Shown: positions 35,942-45,000 of the stretch, piece after piece
Layout of the letters: each line of letters starts with the position of its first letter
How positions within the stretch are numbered: position 1 is the stretch's first letter
Source: CAMAPP01 sp046153685
Lineage (GTDB): Bacteria > Pseudomonadota > Alphaproteobacteria > CADEGL01
Assembly (NCBI GenBank): GCA_046153685.1
Contig: JBJXGH010000180.1
Span: 35,518-99,517, forward strand
DNA length: 64,000 bases
Direction of reading: 5' to 3'
Notes under the pieces: generated by a model
What the model was told of the DNA's origin: nothing
The model's database searches: none
What the model saw: the letters and a program-made list of their open reading frames with translations, nothing else
Position numbers and translations under genes: made by a program

Positions 35942-37522
35942 ATGAACGCAATTCCCGACGACACCACGATTCGACAAAGCCTCGAAAGCCAGGCGCGCGC
36001 GACTCCGAACCGAGTCTATTTGCGGTTCGAGGAATCCGAGTTCACCGTTTTGGCGTTCGATCGGCGGGTCAATCGCCTTGCGAACGCCTTGGCCGATTTG
36101 GGCCTTCGGCCCGGCGACCGCGTGGCGGTCATGCTCGGCAATCACCCCGACCATGTCGCGACGTTTCTTGCCGGCGCGAAACTTGGCTTGGTGCAGGTTC
36201 CGGTGAACGTCCATCTGCGCGGCGCGAGTCTCGAATACCTTCTCGCGCACGCCGCGCCGCGGGCCGCGATCGCGGATTTTTCGTTCGCCGATGTTCTCGT
36301 GCCCGCCTTGACCCGGGCCCGGTGCGACATTGTCTTGTGGCGCGAAGGGCTGGGCGTCGTTCCCGGCGCGGCCGGACATCGCTTCGAGGACGCGCTGGCC
36401 GCAGGCGCGGAGGCCGCCCCGCCATTCGCGCCCCGATCCCAGGACACCCTGGCCATTTGCTACACCTCGGGTACGACCGGCCCGCCCAAGGGCGTGACGG
36501 TCACCGACAAGATGTGCCGGGCGGCCGCGGCGGGTGCCGCCACGGCGGCGGATTTTCAACCGGGCGACGTTCAATTCCTGTGGGCGCCGTTGTTTCACAT
36601 CGGCGGCATTCAAACCCTCATCGCGGCCGTCCAGAACGACATCACCCTTGCCCTGGCGGAGCGATTCAGCGCGTCGCGGTTTTGGCATCAGGTCCGCAAA
36701 TACCGGGCGACGAAGATCCACTATGTCGGCGGGGTGGTGGGGATTCTGCTGAAGCAGCCGCCGCGCGACGACGACGCGCAAAGCGGTGCGAAAATCGCCT
36801 GGGGCGGCGGCGCGCCCGCGAATCTGTGGCGGCCGTTCATGGACCGGTTCAAACTGCGAATCCATGAAATCTACGGCATGACCGAATGTTCGAGCATCAG
36901 CCACGTGAACAGCGAGGGCCTCGTCGGCTCGGTTGGCAAGGTGCTGCCGTACTTCGAGGCGCGCATCCTGGGCGAGGACGCAAGGCCCTTGGCGTTCGGT
37001 GAGATCGGAGAGATCGCGTTGCGCGCGCGCGTGCCGGGTTTGATCACGAAGGAATATTTCCGCGATCCCGAGGCCTCGGCCCAGGCGCTTAGGGACGGCT
37101 GGTTGCACACGGGCGATCTTGGCAGCGTCGATGGCGACGGATTCTTCCGCTATCTCGGCCGGCGCAAGGACAGCATCCGGCGTCGCGGCGAAAATGTGTC
37201 CGCCTGGGAGGTCGAGCGCGTGTTGCAGACCCATCCGGCGGTCGAGGAATGCGCGGTGATCGGCGTGGACGCCGAGATCGGCGATCAGGATATTTTGGCG
37301 TTCGTGAAGCCGGTGGCCGGGCAGGCTCCCGAACCCCTCGACCTTATCCGCCATTGCGAAAGCGCGCTCGCGTACTTCCAGATCCCCCGTTATCTCGCTT
37401 TCGTTGCCGAATTCCCGAAGACGCCGACCCATCGCATTCGCAAGGACGCGTTGCCCCGGACATTGGACGGGTGCTGGGATCTGGATCGCTCGGGGTACAC
37501 ATTGCGGCGATCGGAGCGGTGA
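35942..37522 (+). CDS. AMP-dependent acyl-CoA synthetase
   Basis: A 526-residue ANL-superfamily ligase. ICYTSGTTGPPKGVTV is the P-loop, EIYGMTECSSI the adenine-contact motif, and the C-terminal subdomain has GWLHTGDLGSVDGDG, FRYLGRRKDSIRRRGENVS and the catalytic lysine region ending in THRIRKDALPR. It adenylates a carboxylic acid and forms its CoA thioester. Substrate chain type cannot be read. It is convergent with the second double-cupin gene. Confidence 0.88.
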   Translation: MNAIPDDTTIRQSLESQARATPNRVYLRFEESEFTVLAFDRRVNRLANALADLGLRPGDRVAVMLGNHPDHVATFLAGAKLGLVQVPVNVHLRGASLEYLLAHAAPRAAIADFSFADVLVPALTRARCDIVLWREGLGVVPGAAGHRFEDALAAGAEAAPPFAPRSQDTLAICYTSGTTGPPKGVTVTDKMCRAAAAGAATAADFQPGDVQFLWAPLFHIGGIQTLIAAVQNDITLALAERFSASRFWHQVRKYRATKIHYVGGVVGILLKQPPRDDDAQSGAKIAWGGGAPANLWRPFMDRFKLRIHEIYGMTECSSISHVNSEGLVGSVGKVLPYFEARILGEDARPLAFGEIGEIALRARVPGLITKEYFRDPEASAQALRDGWLHTGDLGSVDGDGFFRYLGRRKDSIRRRGENVSAWEVERVLQTHPAVEECAVIGVDAEIGDQDILAFVKPVAGQAPEPLDLIRHCESALAYFQIPRYLAFVAEFPKTPTHRIRKDALPRTLDGCWDLDRSGYTLRRSER

Positions 37523-37550
37523 CGTTCGGCGTCGCCGACGCCCGTGCCTG

Positions 37551-38372
37551 TCAGGCGGGACCCGGCGGCACGGGCCCGCTCGGCGGCAGCGAGCCGTCCG
37601 CGTCGTGCCGCTCATCGCCCCTCAAGGGCGGACAGAAGATGCTCAACAGGTGCACCGCGCTGCGCGCGCGAATCTTGTGCCGGTCTTTGGGTCCCACGCA
37701 GTAGATCATGTCCGGTTCGAGAGTCCAGATCTTGCCCGTGGCCAAATCCTCGACCTCGAGCGTGCCGGACAGAACGTGGTTCGCCTCCCAATGGTGCTTG
37801 TACCACAGCACGGATTCGGCCCCCGCCTTCACGCGCACGTCCGAGAGGGTAAAGCCCACGCCATCATCCTGGGTCAGCATGCGGATTACCTTCGAATTGC
37901 CGGTAACGCTGGTTTTCTCGTAACCAGCCGCGCGCAATTCGTCGATCGTCTTCACGAACATGCGTCCATCGGTTCTTGCGATTGGCCCGCTCGGCTCGAA
38001 GGCGCCGTCGGCGTCGTGCCGTTCGTCGCCGCGAAGGGCGGGGTGGAAGACGCTGACGTGATGCTCGGCCCCGGGCGTGTGCAACACATGGTGGTCATTG
38101 GGCCCCACGACATAGAGGGAGCCCGGCGCGAGCGTCCAGCTCCGACCGCCGGACAGCTCGGTCAATTCGGCCTTGCCCTCGACGATGTAGTTCGCTTCCC
38201 AGTGGTTCTTGTACCAGATGGTCGCGGTCGAGCCGGCGTCGCAGCGTGCATCGCTGTAGGAGAATCCCACTCCGTCCGCGGCGACTAGAAACCGCGCGGC
38301 GTGCGTGGTGCCATTCACGAGGGACAGCGTGCGACAGAGGGCCGCGACGTCTGCGAGCGTGCGGACGAACAT
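37551..38372 (-). CDS. Tandem ectoine-synthase-like (EctC-type) double-cupin protein (paralog)
   Basis: A 273-residue paralog of the protein at 17716-18543. Each half has WYKNHWEANY or WYKHHWEANH, SLYVVG or MIYCVG, NDHH or KDRH, and LRGDERHDADG, so Glu, Tyr and His ligands and the substrate-side Tyr and Glu/His are present in both halves. The C-terminus (GSLPPSGPVPPGPA) is shared with the other copy. The ATG at 38372 starts FVRTLADVAAL. It converges with the CoA ligase and stands next to the Crp/Fnr gene, but no ectA, ectB or ectD is here. Function beyond the ectoine synthase fold is unknown. Confidence 0.85.
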   Translation of the reverse strand: MFVRTLADVAALCRTLSLVNGTTHAARFLVAADGVGFSYSDARCDAGSTATIWYKNHWEANYIVEGKAELTELSGGRSWTLAPGSLYVVGPNDHHVLHTPGAEHHVSVFHPALRGDERHDADGAFEPSGPIARTDGRMFVKTIDELRAAGYEKTSVTGNSKVIRMLTQDDGVGFTLSDVRVKAGAESVLWYKHHWEANHVLSGTLEVEDLATGKIWTLEPDMIYCVGPKDRHKIRARSAVHLLSIFCPPLRGDERHDADGSLPPSGPVPPGPA

Positions 38373-38465
38373 GGCGTGACCTCCGAACCGCCGCGATGAA
38401 TTCGCGTGCCGCGAGATTAAGCGAGGACGCGCGTCCGCGCCAGATGGCGGGCGGAGGCGCGCCGT

Positions 38466-39146
38466 TCAACGCAGGGCGTCGTATTCGCCGTGCGCCTTCA
38501 GCTTGGTGATGTTTTCAATGTGAACCACCCGGCCGCGCGTCTGCACGCCGAACGGCTTCAGCGCAGCGAACGCCCGCGAAAGCGTTTCCGGCGTCATGCC
38601 AAGGCGCGCCGCCAGAAGGCGCCGCTCCTCGCCGAGCCGCACAACCGCCGCGCCGGCGCGCATGTCGGCCATGCCGAGAAGGTGTGAAGCCAGGCGCTGG
38701 GTGGAATTGCGCAGCTTCAGATCCTTGATCTGAATCACGAGACCCCGCCAATGGCGCGCCAGGGTTTCGCCGACGGCGATGGCGAGTTTATGATCACGCG
38801 ACACTGCGCGGCGGAATTCATCGGCCGGAATCAGAACGATGCGCGCCTCGACGGTCACGCGGCCATCGAGCAGATAGGGCCGCTTTAGCAACGCGGCGGG
38901 CGCCAGGACCGCCTCGCCCGCGCCGAAAACCTCGACCACGGTCGGTTCGTGCCCTGGGTTTTGCGCAAACAGCCCGACACGCCCGCCGAGAATGACATGA
39001 AGAAATTCCGCATCCGTGCCCTGTTCGAACAAGACCGCGCCGCGCGGCAGGGTCTGCACGAAGGCGGCGCGCGCGAGTCGCTCGGCCTCAGGCGAACCTC
39101 GAAACAGCGCGGATCGCTTCAGGGCTTCCAAATCGGTCGGTCGCAC
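38466..39146 (-). CDS. Crp/Fnr-family transcription regulator (Dnr/NNR-like)
   Basis: A 226-residue regulator with a cyclic-nucleotide-binding-type sensor domain (about 10-130, LPRGAVLFEQGTDAEFLHV) and a C-terminal winged helix whose recognition helix contains ETLSR, the E..SR pattern of FNR that reads TTGAT. The sensor domain has none of the clustered cysteines of FNR, so it probably does not carry an oxygen-labile 4Fe-4S cluster; Dnr/NNR-type NO sensing by heme or a different input is plausible. The GTG at 39146 is chosen because an earlier TTG at 39182 lies inside a perfect FNR box (39169-39182). It diverges from the nitrate genes. Confidence 0.83.
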   Translation of the reverse strand: MRPTDLEALKRSALFRGSPEAERLARAAFVQTLPRGAVLFEQGTDAEFLHVILGGRVGLFAQNPGHEPTVVEVFGAGEAVLAPAALLKRPYLLDGRVTVEARIVLIPADEFRRAVSRDHKLAIAVGETLARHWRGLVIQIKDLKLRNSTQRLASHLLGMADMRAGAAVVRLGEERRLLAARLGMTPETLSRAFAALKPFGVQTRGRVVHIENITKLKAHGEYDALR

Positions 39147-39168
39147 GACGATCCCCGTTCCACCACAA

Positions 39169-39182
39169 TTGATGCCGATCAA
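39169..39182. promoter_or_regulatory. FNR box, perfect palindrome
   Basis: TTGATGCCGATCAA matches the FNR/Anr/Dnr consensus TTGAT-N4-ATCAA exactly. It is centred about 30 bp before the regulator's start and about 173 bp before the narK1-like start, so autoregulation of the regulator is the likeliest role. Confidence 0.82.
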
Positions 39183-39262
39183 GTCTATTCTTGCGCTCGG
39201 TCATGTGTCTACTTGAGCGATTCGGGGTAATGCGCTCCTTCTCGCGCCAACTCCCAGCGCGC

Positions 39263-39276
39263 TTGATCTATCTCAA
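39263..39276. promoter_or_regulatory. FNR-like box upstream of the nitrate operon
   Basis: TTGATCTATCTCAA matches the FNR consensus with one base wrong. A possible -10 (TATCGC, 39302-39307) lies about 26 bp downstream, which approximates the spacing of a class II FNR-activated promoter. It is 73 bp before the narK1-like start. Confidence 0.65.
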
Positions 39277-39348
39277 CTGCCACCTTCGCCGCCGCGGCGA
39301 CTATCGCTCTGTCGCGGATGGGCCGCGTGTTCGTTGGTGGGGGACGGC

Positions 39349-40704
39349 GTGAAGGGCGGCGGGAACACAAGCGGGCGGACGACGGCCCTGACGATGAGCA
39401 CGGTGGCTTTCACCGCGTGCTTTGCGGTTTGGACGATCTTTTCGATCATCGGCGTCCAGATCAAAAAGGATTTGGGCCTCAGCGATACCCAGTTCGGTCT
39501 GTTGGTTGGAACCCCCATCCTGACGGGTTCTCTCATCCGCCTGGTGCTAGGCATTTGGACCGACCAATATGGCGGCCGCATCGTTTACGTCATTGTCATG
39601 GTCTCGGCGGCGATCGCGACTTGGCTTTTGTCCTATGCCGATGACTACGAGACCTTTCTGATCGCGGCCCTTGGCGTCGGCATCGCGGGCGGCGCCTTCG
39701 CGGTTGGCATCGCCTATGTCTCGCGCTGGTATCCGAAGGAGCGCCAAGGCACGGCGCTCGGTATATTCGGCATGGGCAATGTGGGCGCGGCGGTCACCAA
39801 ATTCGCCGCCCCCTTCGTCATGGTGGCCTTCGGCTGGCAGGCGGTGGCGCAGATCTGGTCCGTGGCGCTGGCCGTCATGGCGGTCATATTCTTTTTCTCG
39901 ACCAAGGACGATCCGGCCCTGGCCGAGCGCCGCCGCCTCGGTGCCAAGCCCGTGCCCTTCGCCGCTCAACTCGCGCCGCTGCGCAATCTCCAGGTCTGGC
40001 GATTCTCGCTCTATTACTTCTTCGTCTTCGGCGGCTTCGTCGCCTTGGCGCTCTGGCTGCCGCGCTATTATGTCGGAGTTTACGGCCTCGACATCATGTC
40101 GGCCGGAATGCTCGGCGCGGCCTACTCGATTCCGGGCAGTTTGTTTCGCGCGACGGGCGGCGTGCTGTCCGATAAGTACGGCGCGCGCCGGGTCATGTAC
40201 TGGACATTCATCGCTTCGGTCATTTGCACCTTCCTGTTGTCCTATCCCGCGACCGAATACACCGTTGCCGGCATCAAGGGGCCGATTCACTTCACGATCG
40301 CCATCGGCTTCGTGCCGTTCACGATCCTCACCTTCATTCTCGGCTTCTTCATGTCCCTCGGCAAAGCCGCGGTTTACAAGCACATTCCGATTTATTACCC
40401 CGGCCATGTCGGCTCGGTCGGCGGCATCGTCGGGCTTATTGGCGGCCTGGGCGGATTCGTGCTGCCAATCGCCTTCGGTGCGATGAACGACTTCATCGGC
40501 ATCTGGACGAGCTGTTTCATGTTGCTGTTCCTCGTCGTTGCGGTCTCGCTGCTGTGGATGCATGTGGCGATCGTGCACATGGAACGCGCGCGCGCGCCCG
40601 AACTGCGCGGTCCGAAGGACTTTCCGGAAATCGACATGCTCGGCCCGGTTCTGCCCGCCCGCGACGGCGAGATGCGGCGGAACAAGGCCGGCATGGTCAC
40701 ATGA
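39349..40704 (+). CDS. Nitrate/nitrite MFS transporter, NarK1-type
   Basis: A 451-residue major-facilitator protein with about 12 membrane segments. GIFGMGNVGAAVTKFAAP and GLIGGLGGFVLP are the two nitrate-signature helices, and TGSLIRLVLGIWTDQYGGR contains an arginine used for nitrate binding. Type-I NarK proteins are thought to couple nitrate uptake to protons. A GTG at 39349 has GGGGGAC at the right distance; the frame is open upstream. Two other in-frame starts are less well placed. First gene of the nitrate respiration operon, behind the FNR-like box. Confidence 0.88.
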   Translation: MKGGGNTSGRTTALTMSTVAFTACFAVWTIFSIIGVQIKKDLGLSDTQFGLLVGTPILTGSLIRLVLGIWTDQYGGRIVYVIVMVSAAIATWLLSYADDYETFLIAALGVGIAGGAFAVGIAYVSRWYPKERQGTALGIFGMGNVGAAVTKFAAPFVMVAFGWQAVAQIWSVALAVMAVIFFFSTKDDPALAERRRLGAKPVPFAAQLAPLRNLQVWRFSLYYFFVFGGFVALALWLPRYYVGVYGLDIMSAGMLGAAYSIPGSLFRATGGVLSDKYGARRVMYWTFIASVICTFLLSYPATEYTVAGIKGPIHFTIAIGFVPFTILTFILGFFMSLGKAAVYKHIPIYYPGHVGSVGGIVGLIGGLGGFVLPIAFGAMNDFIGIWTSCFMLLFLVVAVSLLWMHVAIVHMERARAPELRGPKDFPEIDMLGPVLPARDGEMRRNKAGMVT

Positions 40705-40729
40705 CGGCTAGGAAGGCGGAATCACGGCC

Positions 40730-42082
40730 ATGAGCAAACCAAATCCCAATTCCGCGCCCGGCGGCACGTGGCTATCGGAATGGAATCCCGAGGACGCGGC
40801 ATTCTGGGAGCGCACGGGACGCGCCCGGGCCTGGCGCACGCTCGCCATCACCACGGCCAATCTCATCATGGCCTTCATAGTCTGGTTCATGGTCAGCGCG
40901 CTCGTCGTGCGCCTGCCGGCGGTCGGCTTCAAGATGACGACGACGCAACTGTTCTGGCTGGCCGCCATGCCGGGTCTCGCGGGCGGCTCGTTGCGCATCG
41001 TCCACACTTTCATGGTGCCGTTGTTCGGCACGCGCCACGTGATCAGCATGGCAACTCTGTCCCTAATCGTGCCTGTGGTCGGCTGGTTCTATGCCGTGCA
41101 GGATCCGGAGACGCCGTATTGGATGCTCATGGGGCTCGCCTTCCTGGCGGGCCTTGGCGGCGGAAATTTCTCGTCCTTCATGCCCTCGACCAGCCTGTTT
41201 TTCCCCAAGCGCCTTCAGGGCACTGCGCTCGCCATCCAGGCGGGTATCGGAAATTTCGGCGTGAGCGTGGTGCAGTTCGTTACGCCCTGGATCGTCAGCT
41301 TTGCGCTGTTGGGCACGCTCGCGGGCGAAGCGCAGATCTACACCAAGGGCGCGGTGTCGAAGCCCATCTGGCTGCAAAACGCCGCGCTCATCTATTTGCC
41401 CTTCATCGTGGTGTTCGGCGTGCTCGCCTGGGCGGGGCTCAGAAGCGTGCCGGTGCGCGCGAATTTCCGCGCGCAGCTCGACATCTTCGGCGAGAAGCAT
41501 ACTTGGATCATGACCTCGCTCTATCTCATGACCTTCGGTTCGTTTTCGGGCTTCTCCGCGACCTTCCCCCTGCTCATCAAGCAGATTTTCGGCAAGCTCG
41601 AAGGTGCGCCCGATCCCTTGGCCTTTGCCTTTCTCGGCCCGCTCGTGGGCTCGGCCGTGCGCGTGATCGCCGGCCCGGCCGCCGATCGCTGGGGAGGCGC
41701 CATGATCACCCAAATCTCGGGTATCGGCCTCGTCGCCTGCGCCCTTGCGGTCACCTTTCATACCGCACCCGAATCGATGGCGGAATTTCCCGTCTTTGTC
41801 GCCATCATGCTCGGCCTGTTCTTCTTCGCCGGCATCGGCAACGCCTCGACCTTCAAGCAGATGCCGATGATCTTCCCGCCGCGCCAGGCGGGCGGGGTAA
41901 TCGGCTGGACGGGCGCAATCGCGGCCTTCGGGCCGCTCCTCTTCGGGGCCTTCCTTGGCTGGGCCTTCGCCGCCACGAACTCGCCGAACGTCTTCTTCCA
42001 TGGTTTGGCGGTGTTCTACGCGCTCAATGTCGTCCTCAATTGGTTTTTCTACGCCCGCAGGGGCGCGCCCAAGCCGTGCTGA
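40730..42082 (+). CDS. Nitrate/nitrite antiporter, NarK2-type
   Basis: A 450-residue MFS transporter, 25 bp after the first. It starts with a cytosolic leader (WLSEWNPEDAAFWERTGRA) seen in NarK2/NarU-like proteins and has GGSLRIVHTFMVPLFGTR and QAGIGNFGVSVVQFVTP as nitrate motifs. Type-II members exchange nitrate for nitrite. In Paracoccus the two types are fused as one protein; here they remain separate adjacent genes. narG follows after 16 bp. Confidence 0.88.
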   Translation: MSKPNPNSAPGGTWLSEWNPEDAAFWERTGRARAWRTLAITTANLIMAFIVWFMVSALVVRLPAVGFKMTTTQLFWLAAMPGLAGGSLRIVHTFMVPLFGTRHVISMATLSLIVPVVGWFYAVQDPETPYWMLMGLAFLAGLGGGNFSSFMPSTSLFFPKRLQGTALAIQAGIGNFGVSVVQFVTPWIVSFALLGTLAGEAQIYTKGAVSKPIWLQNAALIYLPFIVVFGVLAWAGLRSVPVRANFRAQLDIFGEKHTWIMTSLYLMTFGSFSGFSATFPLLIKQIFGKLEGAPDPLAFAFLGPLVGSAVRVIAGPAADRWGGAMITQISGIGLVACALAVTFHTAPESMAEFPVFVAIMLGLFFFAGIGNASTFKQMPMIFPPRQAGGVIGWTGAIAAFGPLLFGAFLGWAFAATNSPNVFFHGLAVFYALNVVLNWFFYARRGAPKPC

Positions 42083-42098
42083 TCCAGCGGAGATCCTT

Positions 42099-45000
42099 AT
42101 GAGCCATTTTCTCGACCGCCTGCAATTCTTCCGCCGGAACGTAGAAGCGTTCTCGCACGGCCACGGCACGGTGACGAACGAGTCGCGCGACTGGGAGGAT
42201 TCCTACCGTCAGCGTTGGGCGCACGACAAAATCGTGCGCTCGACCCACGGCGTAAACTGCACGGGATCGTGCTCGTGGAAGATCTACGTGAAGGGCGGAA
42301 TCGTCACCTGGGAAACTCAGCAGACCGATTACCCGCGCACGCGACCCGATTTACCCAATCACGAGCCGCGCGGCTGTGCGCGCGGCGCCAGCTATTCCTG
42401 GTATCTCTACAGCGCCAATCGGCTGAAATACCCGATGATTCGCGGTCGATTGCTGCGTGCCTGGCGCGCCGCCAAGGCCAAGCACGGCGATCCTGTCCTG
42501 GCCTGGCGCGCCATCGTGGACGATCCGGTGGCCGCGCGCGAATACAAGAGCGTGCGCGGGCAGGGTGGTTTCGCGCGCGCGAGTTGGGAGGAAGCCGAGG
42601 AAATCATTGCCGCGGCCAATATCCACACGGTCAAGACGCATGGTCCGGACCGCGTCATCGGCTTTTCGCCGATCCCGGCCATGTCGATGGTCTCCTATGC
42701 GGCGGGTGCACGCTATCTGTCGCTACTCGGCGGCGCGTGCCTGAGCTTCTACGACTGGTACTGCGATCTGCCTCCATCCTCGCCGCAGACCTGGGGCGAG
42801 CAAACGGACGTGCCCGAAAGCGCCGATTGGTACAACTCGACCTTTCTCATGCTGTGGGGTTCGAATGTGCCGCAGACGCGCACGCCCGACGCGCACTTCC
42901 TCACCGAGGTTCGTTACAAGGGCGCGAAAGCCGTCGTCGTCACGCCCGATTACAGCGAGGCCTCGAAATTCGCCGATCTGTGGCTTGCGCCCAAGCAAGG
43001 CACCGACGCCGCGCTCGCCATGGCCATGGGCCACGTCATCCTCACGGAATGGCACCGCGACGGCAAAAGCAAATATTTCAACGACTATGTCCGGCGCTAC
43101 ACCGATTTTCCGTTCCTTGTGCGTCTGGAATCGAAGAATGGCCGTCTCGTCGCCGGCCGGTTCGTGCGCGCATCGGATTTTTCGGGCGGACTGGGCCAGA
43201 CCAATAATCCGGATTGGAAAACGGTCGTCATCGACGAGGCAGCCGGCATCCCCGTCGCCATCACCGGCACGATCGGCTATCGCTGGGGCGAACAGGGCAA
43301 GTGGAACCTCGAGGGCCGCAACGGCGCCACGGGCGCCGAAATCACGCCGCGTTTGTCGCTCAAGCAAACGGGCGGCGAGACCGCCGAAGTGGCGTTTCCC
43401 TATTTCGGCGGGCAACGGCATCCGGGCTTCCAGCATACCGATCACGACGACATCCTTGAGCGTCGGGTGCCGGTCGCGCGCCTCGCGCTCAAGGACGGCG
43501 AGACGCTTGTCGCCACGGTGTTCGACCTGTTTCTCGCCAATTACGGCGTCGATCGGGGATTGGGCGGCGGCGGGGTTGCCGCCAGCTTCGATGACGACGT
43601 GCCGTACACGCCGGCATGGCAGGAAAAGATCACCGGGGTCGCGCGCGCCAAGGTGATCGCGGTCGCGCGCGAGTTCGCCGAGAACGCGCACAAGACCAAG
43701 GGAAAGTCCATGGTCATTCTGGGCGCCGCGATCAATCACTGGTATCACGGCGATATGATCTATCGCGGGATCATCAATCTTCTCGCGATGTGCGGCTGCA
43801 TCGGCCAATCGGGCGGCGGCTGGTCGCATTATGTCGGACAGGAAAAATTGCGCCCGCAAACCGGCTGGGCGCCGCTCGCCTTCGCGCTCGATTGGGCGCG
43901 CCCACCGCGGCAGATGAATTCGACGTCCTTCTTCTATGCCCATAGCAATCAATGGCGCTACGAGAAGCTCGGCGTCGATGAGATCACCTCGCCGCTCGCG
44001 CGCGGCGAGATGACGGGCAGCCTGATCGATTTCAATGTCCGCGCCGAGCGCATGGGCTGGTTGCCTTCCGCGCCGCAACTCGAAACCAACCCGCTCGAGG
44101 TGACGCGGGCCGCCGCCAAGGCGGGGCAGGAGCCGGCAGCTTACGCGCTATCGGGCCTCAAGTCGGGCGATCTGCGTATGTCCTGCGAGGACCCGGACAA
44201 TCCGAAGAATTTTCCGCGCGTGCTGTTCGTCTGGCGATCGAATCTTCTCGGCTCCAGCGGCAAGGGGCACGAATACATGCTGAAGCACTTGCTCGGCACC
44301 CAACACGGCGTGCAGGGCAAGGATTTGGGCGAGGAAGGCGGTGCGAAGCCGACCGAGATCGCCTGGCATGACAAGGCGCCCGAGGGCAAGCTCGACCTCT
44401 TGGTGACGCTCGACTTCCGCATGTCCACCACCTGCATGTACTCCGACATCGTGCTGCCGACCGCGACCTGGTACGAAAAGCACGATCTCAACACCTCCGA
44501 CATGCATCCTTTCATCCACCCGCTTTCGGCGGCGGTCGATCCGGTGTGGGAATCGCGCAGCGATTGGAACATCTTCAAGGGCATCGCGCGCCGCTTCTCG
44601 GAGCTATGCCCGGCGCATTTGGGCGTCGAACGCGATCTCGTGCTCGCGCCCATCATGCACGACACACCGGGCGAACTCGGTCAGCCCTTCGGGCCCAAGG
44701 ACTGGCGCAAGGGCGAATGCGAGGCCGTGCCCGGCAAGACCATGCCGGCTCTGGTCGCGGTCGAGCGCGACTATCCCAATCTCTATGCGCGCTTCACCTC
44801 GCTCGGCCCGCTTCTGGCGAAATCGGGCAATGGCGGCAAGGGCATCGCCTGGAACACCGAGATCGAGGTCGAGTTCCTGAAGACGCTCAACGGCGTTGTC
44901 ACGGGCGGGGGCGCCACGCGCGGTCTTGCACGGCTTGAAACCGATATCGATGTGGCCGAAGCCATTCTCTCGCTCGCGCCAGAAACCAATGGCGAGGTCG

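Noticed and set aside
39147..39182. TTG start for the Crp/Fnr regulator at 39182
   Set aside because: The codon lies in a perfect FNR box, and the extra residues do not belong to the family; the GTG at 39146 is better.
41955..42098. Upstream extension of narG to 1294 residues
   Set aside because: It overlaps the end of narK2, while the ATG at 42099 gives the family N-terminus and conserved ligand numbering.
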